NCBI GenBank assembly: GCA_026003395.1
Contig: BPHE01000007.1
Span: forward strand, 1-64,000
DNA length: 64,000 bases
Direction: 5' to 3'
DNA from: Vicingaceae bacterium
GTDB taxonomy: Bacteria; Bacteroidota; Bacteroidia; Flavobacteriales_E; Vicingaceae
In this document: positions 57,583 to 64,000 of the stretch, piece by piece
Layout: each line of letters starts with the position of its first letter
Numbering within the stretch: the first letter of the stretch is position 1
The notes under the pieces: generated by a model
Databases searched by the model: none
Told to the model about the DNA's origin: nothing
The model's input: the letters and a program-made list of their open reading frames with translations, nothing else
Made by a program: the position numbers and the translations under genes

Positions 57583-58710
57583 TTAAAATTTCAGTCCTAT
57601 CACTAAAACATCATCTGTCTGAAAAGTCGATTGTTTCCAATTGTTAAAGACATAATCAAGATATTTCTGTTGTTCGTCCAACGGCATACCGGCCATTGAT
57701 TTCAGCAATTCTTTAAACTTGGCCTTGGTAAATTTTTTATCTGACTGCCCGCCAAACTGATCGCAATAACCATCAGAAAAAAGATAAATCGTGTCGCCTT
57801 TTTCAATATCTACCGTTTGAGAGTTAAAATTCTTTTCAATCCCATAGTAATAACCCAAAGATAACCGTGATGACTTGTATTCATACAAGTTTCCCTCAAT
57901 ATCCACTTTGACAATAGGACGACCGGCTCCTGCAAAATCCAGCTTAGGGCTTGTTTTGTTTAATTTCAACAACGCCAAATCCATTCCGTCTTTATACACT
58001 TTGTTGAAACGCTTCTTGCTCAATGCATAAACAAGCTCATCATCTATTTGCCGTAGAATTTCTACCGGATCTTCAATACCTCTTCTGACAATCACTTCCC
58101 TTAAAATTCCATTGGCCAAAACGGTCATCAATGATCCGGGCACACCATGGCCGGTGCAATCAACCATCGCCACAAATAGAGATTCTTTGGTTTCGTGTAT
58201 CCAGTAAAAATCACCACTCAATATATCTTTTGGTTTAAAATAAATAAAGTATTCCTGAAAATATTTCTCAAACAGATCGTTATCCGGCAATATGGCCGTT
58301 TGTAGTTCTTTTGCGTATTCGATGCTTTCAATAATTTCCCTTTGCCTTTCTTCCAACGATTTTTGCAACCTTACAAGATCTGTAATGTCTTGACCAAAAG
58401 CTATTAATTTATCCCCATTGGTTTTTAAAACTTTCCAACGAATGATATATTCCTTATTGCCATAATTCTTTATATTAGTTTCAAATGCAAACGATTTGGC
58501 CATTTCGTTAGTATTGATCATTTGATAGGCCCTCCGTATAACACTAATTTTTTTCTTATTTTCTTTCAAAACGACATCAATCAAACCCGGTTCGTCCAAT
58601 CCAAAATTTATCTTTGCCGTTTTGTTGACAAATTCTATTTCGCCGTATTTATCGAATAATATTACGGGTTGGTCAATAAAATCAAGTATGGTTAAATCAA
58701 AAAGATTCAT
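57583..58710 (-). CDS. PAS-domain SpoIIE/PP2C phosphatase
   Basis: This 375-aa protein has an N-terminal PAS domain (about 10-115, 'PVILFDKYGEIEFVNKTAKI') followed by a coiled linker ('LVRLQKSLEERQREIIESI'). A PP2C/SpoIIE domain follows, with 'SGDFYWIHETKESLFVAMVD', 'CTGHGVPGSLMTVLANGIL', 'FAGAGRPIV', 'YLFSDGYCDQFGG' and 'TDDVLVIGLKF'. It probably dephosphorylates an anti-sigma antagonist in response to a ligand or redox cue sensed by PAS. It is a paralogue of the gene at 35.3 kb, which has no PAS. Its target is not encoded nearby. Confidence 0.9.
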   Translation of the reverse strand: MNLFDLTILDFIDQPVILFDKYGEIEFVNKTAKINFGLDEPGLIDVVLKENKKKISVIRRAYQMINTNEMAKSFAFETNIKNYGNKEYIIRWKVLKTNGDKLIAFGQDITDLVRLQKSLEERQREIIESIEYAKELQTAILPDNDLFEKYFQEYFIYFKPKDILSGDFYWIHETKESLFVAMVDCTGHGVPGSLMTVLANGILREVIVRRGIEDPVEILRQIDDELVYALSKKRFNKVYKDGMDLALLKLNKTSPKLDFAGAGRPIVKVDIEGNLYEYKSSRLSLGYYYGIEKNFNSQTVDIEKGDTIYLFSDGYCDQFGGQSDKKFTKAKFKELLKSMAGMPLDEQQKYLDYVFNNWKQSTFQTDDVLVIGLKF

Positions 58711-58864
58711 AAATTCAAAATTTTGAAAAAAGGAAAAAATTAAATAGAAAATTCCGGAAAAGATTCCACTATGCCCAATAGATGGGCATCATAGAACAGA
58801 AATGCATCGATTGATGCCACAAACAGGGACAGTATGTTTGCCTTAAAATCATCTTTTTACCTTG

Positions 58865-58938
58865 TGGGCCCTGCTGGGCTCGAACCAGCGACCCTCTGAT
58901 TATGAGTCAGATGCTCTAACCGACTGAGCTAAGGGCCC
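58865..58938 (-). tRNA. tRNA with CAT anticodon (probably lysidine-type tRNA-Ile)
   Basis: The minus strand gives a 74-nt cloverleaf. The 7-bp acceptor GGGCCCT pairs with AGGGCCC, and the D arm is TTAGCTCAGTCGGTTAGAGC. The anticodon stem-loop CTGACTCATAATCAG has anticodon CAT, and the T arm is CTGGTTCGAGCCCAG. The discriminator is A and no CCA is encoded. The T arm and the GACTCATAATC loop region resemble E. coli ileX (tRNA-Ile2, C34 modified to lysidine) more than elongator tRNA-Met, so Ile is preferred. Initiator tRNA-Met is excluded because the acceptor closes with a normal G1-C72. Confidence 0.85.
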
Positions 58939-58977
58939 TATTTTTTTCAGGGAGTGCAATATTACTAATTTCGTAGT

Positions 58978-58985
58978 TAACTTTG
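58978..58985 (+). promoter_or_regulatory. Candidate -7 promoter box for the Crp/Fnr gene
   Basis: TAACTTTG matches TAnnTTTG. It overlaps the upstream in-frame ATG at 58983, so that ATG would not be transcribed. This supports the downstream start at 59022. Confidence 0.45.
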
Positions 58986-59021
58986 ATAAAAAATTTCAAT
59001 TTTAAATTTACTCATTGCGAT

Positions 59022-59627
59022 ATGAAAGATTTTATGAATGCAGATTTTATTGAAAAAGCCAAACAATACGGCATAAGAAAAAAATTTAAAGCCGGGGAAG
59101 TTGTTTTGGACCAGGATAGTTATATACGTTCCTTACCGGTTGTATCAGATGGTATCTTGAAAATAGTAAAAATATCGGACGACGGTCTGAATGAAATAAC
59201 CATCTATCATCTGGAAAAGGGTGACAGCTGTATTATGTCGTTTTTAAGCGGCCTCTACAACGAAAAAAGCAAATTTAAAATCATAGCCCTCGAGGATAGT
59301 GAAATTATTATGATTCCCATTGAAAAGTGGAGCTTCTTTTTGAGGGAAGACCCTTCATTTTTGCAATTTATTTTTCAAAATTATCACGACCGTTTTAACC
59401 AATTGGTTGAAACCATTGATGCAATAGCATTTAAAAAAATGGATGAACGCCTTTTATATTGGTTAAGAAAAAAATCGGCCATTTATCAAAACAATATCAT
59501 TCCCATCACACACGAAGAATTGTCAAAAGAATTAAATACCTCGAGGGTGGTGGTATCGCGACTCTTGAAAAAACTCGAACAAGATGGGGTGTTGTTATTA
59601 AAAAGAAATGAAATTGTTCTTTTGTAA
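59022..59627 (+). CDS. Crp/Fnr-family transcriptional regulator
   Basis: From the Met at 59022 (MKDFMNADFIEKAK) the protein is 201 aa. An upstream in-frame ATG at 58983 lies within the promoter box and is rejected. It has an N-terminal cyclic-nucleotide-binding-like beta barrel ('FKAGEVVLDQDSYIRSLPVV', 'HLEKGDSCIMSFLSGL'), a dimerisation helix, and a winged helix ('THEELSKELNTSRVVVSRLL'). No Cys cluster for Fe-S binding is present, so it is not an FNR oxygen sensor of the classical type. Two 20-bp palindromes flank the next gene and are plausible binding sites. The first overlaps its own stop codon. Confidence 0.9.
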   Translation: MKDFMNADFIEKAKQYGIRKKFKAGEVVLDQDSYIRSLPVVSDGILKIVKISDDGLNEITIYHLEKGDSCIMSFLSGLYNEKSKFKIIALEDSEIIMIPIEKWSFFLREDPSFLQFIFQNYHDRFNQLVETIDAIAFKKMDERLLYWLRKKSAIYQNNIIPITHEELSKELNTSRVVVSRLLKKLEQDGVLLLKRNEIVLL

Positions 59628-59640
59628 CTTTCATTACAAA
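59621..59640 (+). promoter_or_regulatory. Palindromic operator upstream of the TauE/SafE gene
   Basis: TTTGTAAC-TTTC-ATTACAAA is an 8-4-8 inverted repeat (one mismatch) containing the stop codon of the Crp/Fnr gene. The TTTG of the putative -7 element starts exactly 43 bp after its first base. The same motif with the same spacing occurs at 60503-60522. Binding by the adjacent regulator is inference. Confidence 0.6.
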
Positions 59641-59678
59641 GTTTTCATGACAAATAGTGTTTTTTTGCAAAAACAGTT

Positions 59679-60488
59679 ATGGAATTAGCCGGTTATATAG
59701 CTTCTTTGCTCATAGGAATCTCTCTTGGCATTATTGGAAGCGGAGGAAGCATTCTTACCGTTCCTGTTTTGGTGTATCTATTTAATGTTGACCCAGTGTT
59801 GGCAACTGCTTATTCTTTGTTTATTGTTGGATCAACAGCGCTTGCCGGTTTTTTCACCTATTTAAAAAGCAAATTATTTGACTTTAAAGTGGCTCTTTTC
59901 TTCGGGCTTCCATCGTTGGTTGCCGTTTTTCTGACAAGAAAATACATAATTCCGGCCATACCCGACGTAATTTTTGAAACATCATCGGGTTTTCAACTTA
60001 CCAAAGGATCTTTGTTGCTTTTCATTTTTGCCATTTTGATGGTACTTTCTTCCTACAAAATGATCCGGTCAAAAAACGAACAAAACCCCGATCCGGAGCT
60101 TTCTAATGAGAAAAAAAGCAAGTATTATTATTGGTTTGTCTTGGCCGAAGGTTTAGTGGTAGGAACACTGACCGGTATGGTTGGTGCCGGTGGTGGTTTT
60201 TTAATCATTCCTGCCCTTGTATTGATTACAAAACTGCCGATGAAAAAAGCCGTTGGGACCTCTTTGCTGATCATTGCCATAAAATCACTGACAGGACTGC
60301 TTGGCGAACCCAATCTTTTAGCGTTTGATTGGGTGTTTTTGTTGAGTGTTACAGCTATTGCCATTGCAGGAATTTTAATAGGCAAAGCTCTGGCCAATAA
60401 AATTCCTTCCAAGCATCTCAAACCGGCTTTTGGTTGGTTTGTGTTGATTCTGGGATTGCTTATGATTGCCAAAGAGGCCTTTTTTTGA
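59679..60488 (+). CDS. TauE/SafE family anion permease (sulfite/sulfonate exporter type)
   Basis: This 269-aa integral membrane protein has about eight membrane segments in two related halves. Each half has the family glycine motif: 'GIIGSGGSILTVPVLVYL' near the N-terminus and 'GMVGAGGGFLIIPALVLI' around 170-190. Members export or import sulfite, thiosulfate, sulfoacetate and related anions. Between a Crp/Fnr gene and a persulfide dioxygenase, a sulfur-anion role is likely, with sulfite or thiosulfate efflux the best guess. A palindromic operator lies 38 bp upstream of the start. Confidence 0.88.
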   Translation: MELAGYIASLLIGISLGIIGSGGSILTVPVLVYLFNVDPVLATAYSLFIVGSTALAGFFTYLKSKLFDFKVALFFGLPSLVAVFLTRKYIIPAIPDVIFETSSGFQLTKGSLLLFIFAILMVLSSYKMIRSKNEQNPDPELSNEKKSKYYYWFVLAEGLVVGTLTGMVGAGGGFLIIPALVLITKLPMKKAVGTSLLIIAIKSLTGLLGEPNLLAFDWVFLLSVTAIAIAGILIGKALANKIPSKHLKPAFGWFVLILGLLMIAKEAFF

Positions 60489-60502
60489 TTTTTTATGAAT
60501 TC

Positions 60503-60522
60503 TTTGTAACCGTAGTTACAAA
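60503..60522 (+). promoter_or_regulatory. Palindromic operator upstream of the persulfide dioxygenase gene
   Basis: TTTGTAAC-CGTA-GTTACAAA is a perfect 8-4-8 inverted repeat. Its centre lies about 30 bp upstream of the -7 box at 60542, i.e. near -42, the position used by class II Crp/Fnr activators. Confidence 0.65.
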
Positions 60523-60541
60523 TTATTGTTTAATCTATTCC

Positions 60542-60549
60542 TATCTTTG
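60542..60549 (+). promoter_or_regulatory. Candidate -7 box of the persulfide dioxygenase gene
   Basis: TATCTTTG matches TAnnTTTG. There is no good -33 box at the usual distance. The palindrome at 60503-60522 occupies that region instead, consistent with an activator-dependent promoter. Confidence 0.5.
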
Positions 60550-60575
60550 CTATAAACATTAAAAAAATTAAAACT

Positions 60576-61979
60576 ATGAAAATCGAACAAATTTGGACGG
60601 GTTGCCTGGCTCAAGGAGCATATTATATTGTTTCAGGCAACGAAGCTGCCATCATTGATCCGCTTCGCGAAACCAAACCGTATCTAGAAAGATTAGAAAA
60701 AGACAATGTAAAACTTAAGTACATTTTCGAAACTCATTTTCACGCCGATTTTGTAAGCGGTCATTTGGACCTTAGCAAAAAAACCGGTGCACCCATTGTT
60801 TATGGACCCGGAGCCGCCTGTGAGTTTGATTGTATTAAAGCACAGGATGGCCAAATTTTTGAAATCGGACAAGTGAAAATCAAAGTAATTCACACTCCGG
60901 GGCACACTCCCGAAAGTGTTTGTTATTTGTTGATCGACGAAAACGGTAAAGAAAAAGCTTTGTTTACCGGCGACACTTTGTTTTTGGGTGACGTGGGCCG
61001 CCCCGATCTGGCACAAGGCGTAACACAACGTTCTAAAGAAGAACTGGCCGGGTGGCTATATGACAGCATTTACAACAAAATTTTACCCTTGCCCGACGAT
61101 ATTATCATTTATCCTGCCCATGGAGCCGGATCGGCTTGCGGCAAAAACATGATGAGTATAACCTACGACACTCTGGGCAATCAGAAAAAAGTAAATTATG
61201 CCCTCAACCAGCCAAGCAAAGAGGCCTTTATTGAAGCCGTATTGGATGGTCTGCCCGAGCCTCCCGGATATTTTAAATATAACGTTGAAATGAACAAAAA
61301 AGGCTACTCAAGTGTTGATGAAGTGATAAATCAAGGTATGCGTAAATTGAGTGTGGAAGAATTTGAAACCGTGGCCGAAAGTGTCAGACCGGTAATTTTG
61401 GACACCAGAAAAGCTGAAGATTTTGCCAAAGGATTTATTCCAAATTCGATAAATATCGGACTCAATGGTGATTTTGCCCCCTGGGTGGGAACTTTGATTG
61501 TGGATGTAAAACATCCTATCTTGCTTGTTACCGAACCGGGCAAAGAAGAAGAATCGGTTGTGCGCTTAAGCCGCGTAGGTTTTGACAACGTGCTCGGACA
61601 TCTCGATGGCGGGTTTGAAGCTTGGAAAAAAGCAGGCAAAGAAATTGACAAAGTCAACCGTATAACGGCTCAACAATTTGCCCAAGAATTCAAACCCGGA
61701 GAATCGATTGTTTATGACGTGAGAAAACCCTCAGAATACCGTTTAGGTCATGTAGAAGGCGCCGAAAACAAACCTTTGGCCGAAATCAACGAATGGATCA
61801 GAGATATCAACCCCGAAAAACATTTTTACCTTCATTGTGCCGGTGGCTACAGAAGCATGATTGCTGCAAGCATCTTATTGTCGAGGGGTTACCGCAATTT
61901 CTCCGAGATTGAAGGAGGTTTTAAGGCCATCTCTGAAACCAAAGTGCCCATTACAACCAAATCCGGCACTACCGCTTAA
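60576..61979 (+). CDS. Persulfide dioxygenase-like metallo-beta-lactamase fused to two rhodanese domains
   Basis: This 467-aa fusion has an N-terminal metallo-beta-lactamase domain (1-250) with 'THFHADFVSGH', 'HTPGHTPES' and 'GDTLFLGDVGRPDL', the ETHE1/persulfide dioxygenase pattern. A first rhodanese domain (about 260-355) lacks a catalytic Cys at the expected loop. A second (about 365-460) has 'HCAGGYRS' with Cys421. Such fusions oxidise glutathione or protein persulfide to sulfite and transfer sulfane sulfur. The product sulfite could leave through the upstream TauE/SafE permease. It lies 87 bp after that gene with its own operator and promoter box, so separate transcription is likely. Confidence 0.92.
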   Translation: MKIEQIWTGCLAQGAYYIVSGNEAAIIDPLRETKPYLERLEKDNVKLKYIFETHFHADFVSGHLDLSKKTGAPIVYGPGAACEFDCIKAQDGQIFEIGQVKIKVIHTPGHTPESVCYLLIDENGKEKALFTGDTLFLGDVGRPDLAQGVTQRSKEELAGWLYDSIYNKILPLPDDIIIYPAHGAGSACGKNMMSITYDTLGNQKKVNYALNQPSKEAFIEAVLDGLPEPPGYFKYNVEMNKKGYSSVDEVINQGMRKLSVEEFETVAESVRPVILDTRKAEDFAKGFIPNSINIGLNGDFAPWVGTLIVDVKHPILLVTEPGKEEESVVRLSRVGFDNVLGHLDGGFEAWKKAGKEIDKVNRITAQQFAQEFKPGESIVYDVRKPSEYRLGHVEGAENKPLAEINEWIRDINPEKHFYLHCAGGYRSMIAASILLSRGYRNFSEIEGGFKAISETKVPITTKSGTTA

Positions 61980-62011
61980 TAAATAGACAAATTTCTTTTT
62001 CAAACATCAAG

Positions 62012-62043
62012 AAAAAACCCGGATAAATATCCGGGTTTTTTTT
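62012..62043 (+). terminator. Rho-independent terminator before asnS
   Basis: CCCGGATA (62018-62025) pairs with TATCCGGG (62028-62035), flanked by A6 upstream and T8 downstream. It lies about 30 bp after the preceding stop. Confidence 0.9.
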
Positions 62044-62061
62044 GGTTTAATCATTGCCAAG

Positions 62062-63474
62062 ATGTTTTTCCTTTTCATTGAACCAAAAAAACAGGAAGTA
62101 GAGATATGTGGTTGGGTGCGTACTTTTCGCAACAACCAATTCATTTCTCTTTACGATGGTACTTGTCCGGCGCATTTCCAGATAGTGATCGACTTTCAAA
62201 AATATCCCGAAGACATTTTGAAAAAAATTACTACCGGAACTTCTTTGCACATCAAAGGAAATCTGGTACCCTCCCTTGGCAAAGGGCAAAAATCGGAGAT
62301 TCAGGCCTCACAAATAGAAATTTTGGGCGAATGCCCGGCAGATGAATATCCTTTGCAACCAAAAAAACACAGTTTGGAGTTTCTTCGCGAAATTGCCCAT
62401 CTTCGATTGCGAACCCAAACATTTGGTTCTGTTTTTCGTATCAGAAGTTTTCTGGCTCAAGCCATTCATCAATTTTTTGGAGAAAAAGGATTTTTTTATT
62501 TTCATTCACCCATCATCACCGCTGCCGATTGCGAAGGAGCAGGCGAAATGTTTCGTGTCACCACATTGAATCTTTATGAACTTCCAAAAACTGAAAACGG
62601 AGAAATTGACTTCCGTGAAGATTTTTTCGGAAAAGAAGTGATGCTTACTGTTTCTGGTCAACTTGAAGCCGAATTGGCCGCTACGGCACTTTCTAAAGTT
62701 TATACGTTTGGTCCTACTTTTCGTGCCGAAAACTCCAACACAACCCGTCATCTTGCAGAGTTTTGGATGATTGAGCCCGAAATGGCATTTGCCGGTCTTC
62801 AAGAAAACATGGATTTGGCAGAAGAAATGTTGAAATATCTCATAGCGCGTCTATTGAAAGAATGTTCCGATGATTTGGAATTTTTGGAAAAACGACAACT
62901 CGACGAAGAAAAACAAAAACCACAAAAAGACCGCCTCAACATGCCATTAAGGGAAAAACTTCATTTCTGCCTGGAACATTCATTCGAAAGAATCACCTAC
63001 ACCGAAGCCATCGATATTTTATTGAATTCCAATTACCACAAAAAGAAAAAATTTGTTTTTCCGGTTGCCTGGGGCATGGACTTACAATCCGAACACGAAC
63101 GCTATTTAGTGGAAAAGCATTTCAACAAACCGGTCATCATTACCGATTATCCCAAAGACATCAAGGCCTTTTACATGCGGCTCAACGATGACCAAAAAAC
63201 CGTAAGGGCTATGGATGTATTGTTTCCCGGAATCGGCGAAATCATTGGTGGTTCGCAACGCGAAGAAAGATACGATATTCTGGTCAAACGCATGCGCGAA
63301 ATGAACGTTTCCGAAAAAGAAATGTATTGGTATCTCGACATACGCAAGTTTGGTTCGGTGCCACATGCCGGTTTTGGTCTTGGTTTTGAAAGAATGGTGC
63401 AATTTGTCACAGGCATGGGCAATATACGGGATGTGATTCCATTTCCAAGAACACCCAAAAATTGTGAGTTTTAA
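62062..63474 (+). CDS. asnS: Asparaginyl-tRNA synthetase
   Basis: This 470-aa class IIb synthetase has an OB-fold anticodon domain ('[17 protein letters not shown]') and a catalytic core. Motif 2 is '[16 protein letters not shown]' and motif 3 is '[13 protein letters not shown]'. Also present are '[16 protein letters not shown]' and '[13 protein letters not shown]'. The N-terminus is about 10 residues shorter than usual. Upstream codons stay open (ATT/ATC/TTA at 62041-62059) but contain no ATG, so the start could be a non-AUG codon. The presence of AsnS together with GatCAB means transamidation mainly serves tRNA(Gln). Confidence 0.94.
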   Translation: MFFLFIEPKKQEVEICGWVRTFRNNQFISLYDGTCPAHFQIVIDFQKYPEDILKKITTGTSLHIKGNLVPSLGKGQKSEIQASQIEILGECPADEYPLQPKKHSLEFLREIAHLRLRTQTFGSVFRIRSFLAQAIHQFFGEKGFFYFHSPIITAADCEGAGEMFRVTTLNLYELPKTENGEIDFREDFFGKEVMLTVSGQLEAELAATALSKVYTFGPTFRAENSNTTRHLAEFWMIEPEMAFAGLQENMDLAEEMLKYLIARLLKECSDDLEFLEKRQLDEEKQKPQKDRLNMPLREKLHFCLEHSFERITYTEAIDILLNSNYHKKKKFVFPVAWGMDLQSEHERYLVEKHFNKPVIITDYPKDIKAFYMRLNDDQKTVRAMDVLFPGIGEIIGGSQREERYDILVKRMREMNVSEKEMYWYLDIRKFGSVPHAGFGLGFERMVQFVTGMGNIRDVIPFPRTPKNCEF

Positions 63475-63576
63475 TATTTTGGATAAAAAAATCATAAATT
63501 CTCTTTCTTTACTCTTGTTACACAAAATTTTTTTTAATTATTTTACGGAAATTATAACCCCTATTTGATTATTGCT

Positions 63577-64000
63577 ATGGCTCGACAAAAATTATCGCTC
63601 CAGCAAAAAATGTTGCAAAAACTTTCGCCGCAACAAATACAATTGATGAAGTTAATCCAACTTCCTACGATGGAATTGGAACAACGCATAAAAGAAGAAT
63701 TGGAAGTTAACCCTGCACTCGACGAAGGTAAAGATGAAGATGAAATCGAACCGATGGAAGAAACACCAAACGAAGACCAAGAAGTAAAAGAATCGTTGGA
63801 AGAATTTGATTATGACGAATACATGGACGACGAATACCCCGAATACAAACTCTACCAACCTAAATCAAATGAAGAAGAAAAACAATTACCGATACGCTCT
63901 GAAACTTCATTCCGCGAACAATTAGAAACACAGGCGCGCTTAGCCATTATCGGAGAAAAAAACCAATTGCTTGCCAGGCAAATCATTGGTTCTCTCGACG
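63577..64000 (+). CDS. rpoN: RNA polymerase sigma-54 factor, N-terminal part (partial)
   Basis: The gene runs off the window end; 141 codons are visible. Region I is clear ('LSLQQKMLQKLSPQQIQLMK', 'LPTMELEQRIKEELEVNPAL'), followed by an acidic region II ('DEGKDEDEIEPMEE', 'DYDEYMDDEYPEY') and the beginning of the core-binding part ('SFREQLETQARLAIIG'). Sigma-54 binds -24/-12 promoters and needs AAA+ activators. It is preceded by a 100-bp AT-rich gap after asnS. Confidence 0.94.
   Translation, partial: MARQKLSLQQKMLQKLSPQQIQLMKLIQLPTMELEQRIKEELEVNPALDEGKDEDEIEPMEETPNEDQEVKESLEEFDYDEYMDDEYPEYKLYQPKSNEEEKQLPIRSETSFREQLETQARLAIIGEKNQLLARQIIGSLD

Noticed and set aside
58983..59021. Longer start for the Crp/Fnr regulator
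   Set aside because: The upstream ATG lies inside a TAnnTTTG promoter box; the Met at 59022 gives a standard length.

Overview
The window looks like a low-GC member of the Bacteroidota (Flavobacteriia/Sphingobacteriia-like). Supporting signs are the gldF-gldG-DUF4340-dnaN block, a Por/type IX secretion (T9SS) C-terminal sorting domain, recurrent TAnnTTTG promoter elements in place of the E. coli type, SDR-type L-threonine dehydrogenase, an alpha-2-macroglobulin/PBP1C pair, and near-absence of Shine-Dalgarno sites. Core housekeeping genes fill most of the window. Two accessory islands interrupt them: 4.8-11.9 kb and 17.3-20.1 kb.

Layout. 1-4.6 kb: the 3' end of gatA, a LysM lytic transglycosylase, and a minus-strand lipB-nadA-nadB operon. 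4.8-11.9 kb: a minus-strand array of orphan RHS 3' cassettes. Each cassette has a repeated RHS core, a different C-terminal domain (JAMM/JAB-like peptidase, M23 peptidase, unknown) and a small exported or lipoprotein gene as candidate immunity partner. Several cores are frameshifted. 12.1-17.2 kb: ettA, a large T9SS-sorted surface protein and an unknown helical-repeat protein. 17.3-20.1 kb: a frameshifted secreted protein and an array of twelve ~155-bp repeats with a branched GC-rich fold. 20.2-23.1 kb: HU, a TPR protein, a tiny very basic protein and ribonuclease G. 23.5-28.3 kb: gldF, gldG, DUF4340 and dnaN. 28.4-34.2 kb: rimP-nusA-infB, gatC and plsC. 34.2-41.5 kb: trpS, a SpoIIE-type phosphatase, tyrosine/homogentisate catabolism (hpd, hmgA), threonine dehydrogenase and a MORN/YwqK-like protein. 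42-46.8 kb: a TPR histidine kinase/LuxR regulator pair, then aroA-aroC. 47-55 kb: a thioester alpha-2-macroglobulin lipoprotein and PBP1C. 55.1-57.5 kb: carboxynorspermidine (polyamine) pathway. 57.6-64 kb: a PAS-SpoIIE phosphatase, a CAT-anticodon tRNA, a Crp/Fnr regulator with a sulfur module (TauE/SafE permease, persulfide dioxygenase-rhodanese), asnS and the start of rpoN.

The most interesting signals are four. (i) The orphan RHS cassette array, whose candidate immunity proteins all carry export signals, which implies envelope-acting toxins. (ii) The twelve-unit structured repeat array. (iii) Two near-identical 20-bp palindromes, each exactly 43 bp upstream of a TTTG promoter core, in front of the two sulfur genes next to a Crp/Fnr gene. 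(iv) Single-base frameshifts in aroA, the histidine kinase, a secreted protein and two RHS copies, several in homopolymers. These could be assembly errors, decay or phase variation, and the sequence alone cannot separate those possibilities.
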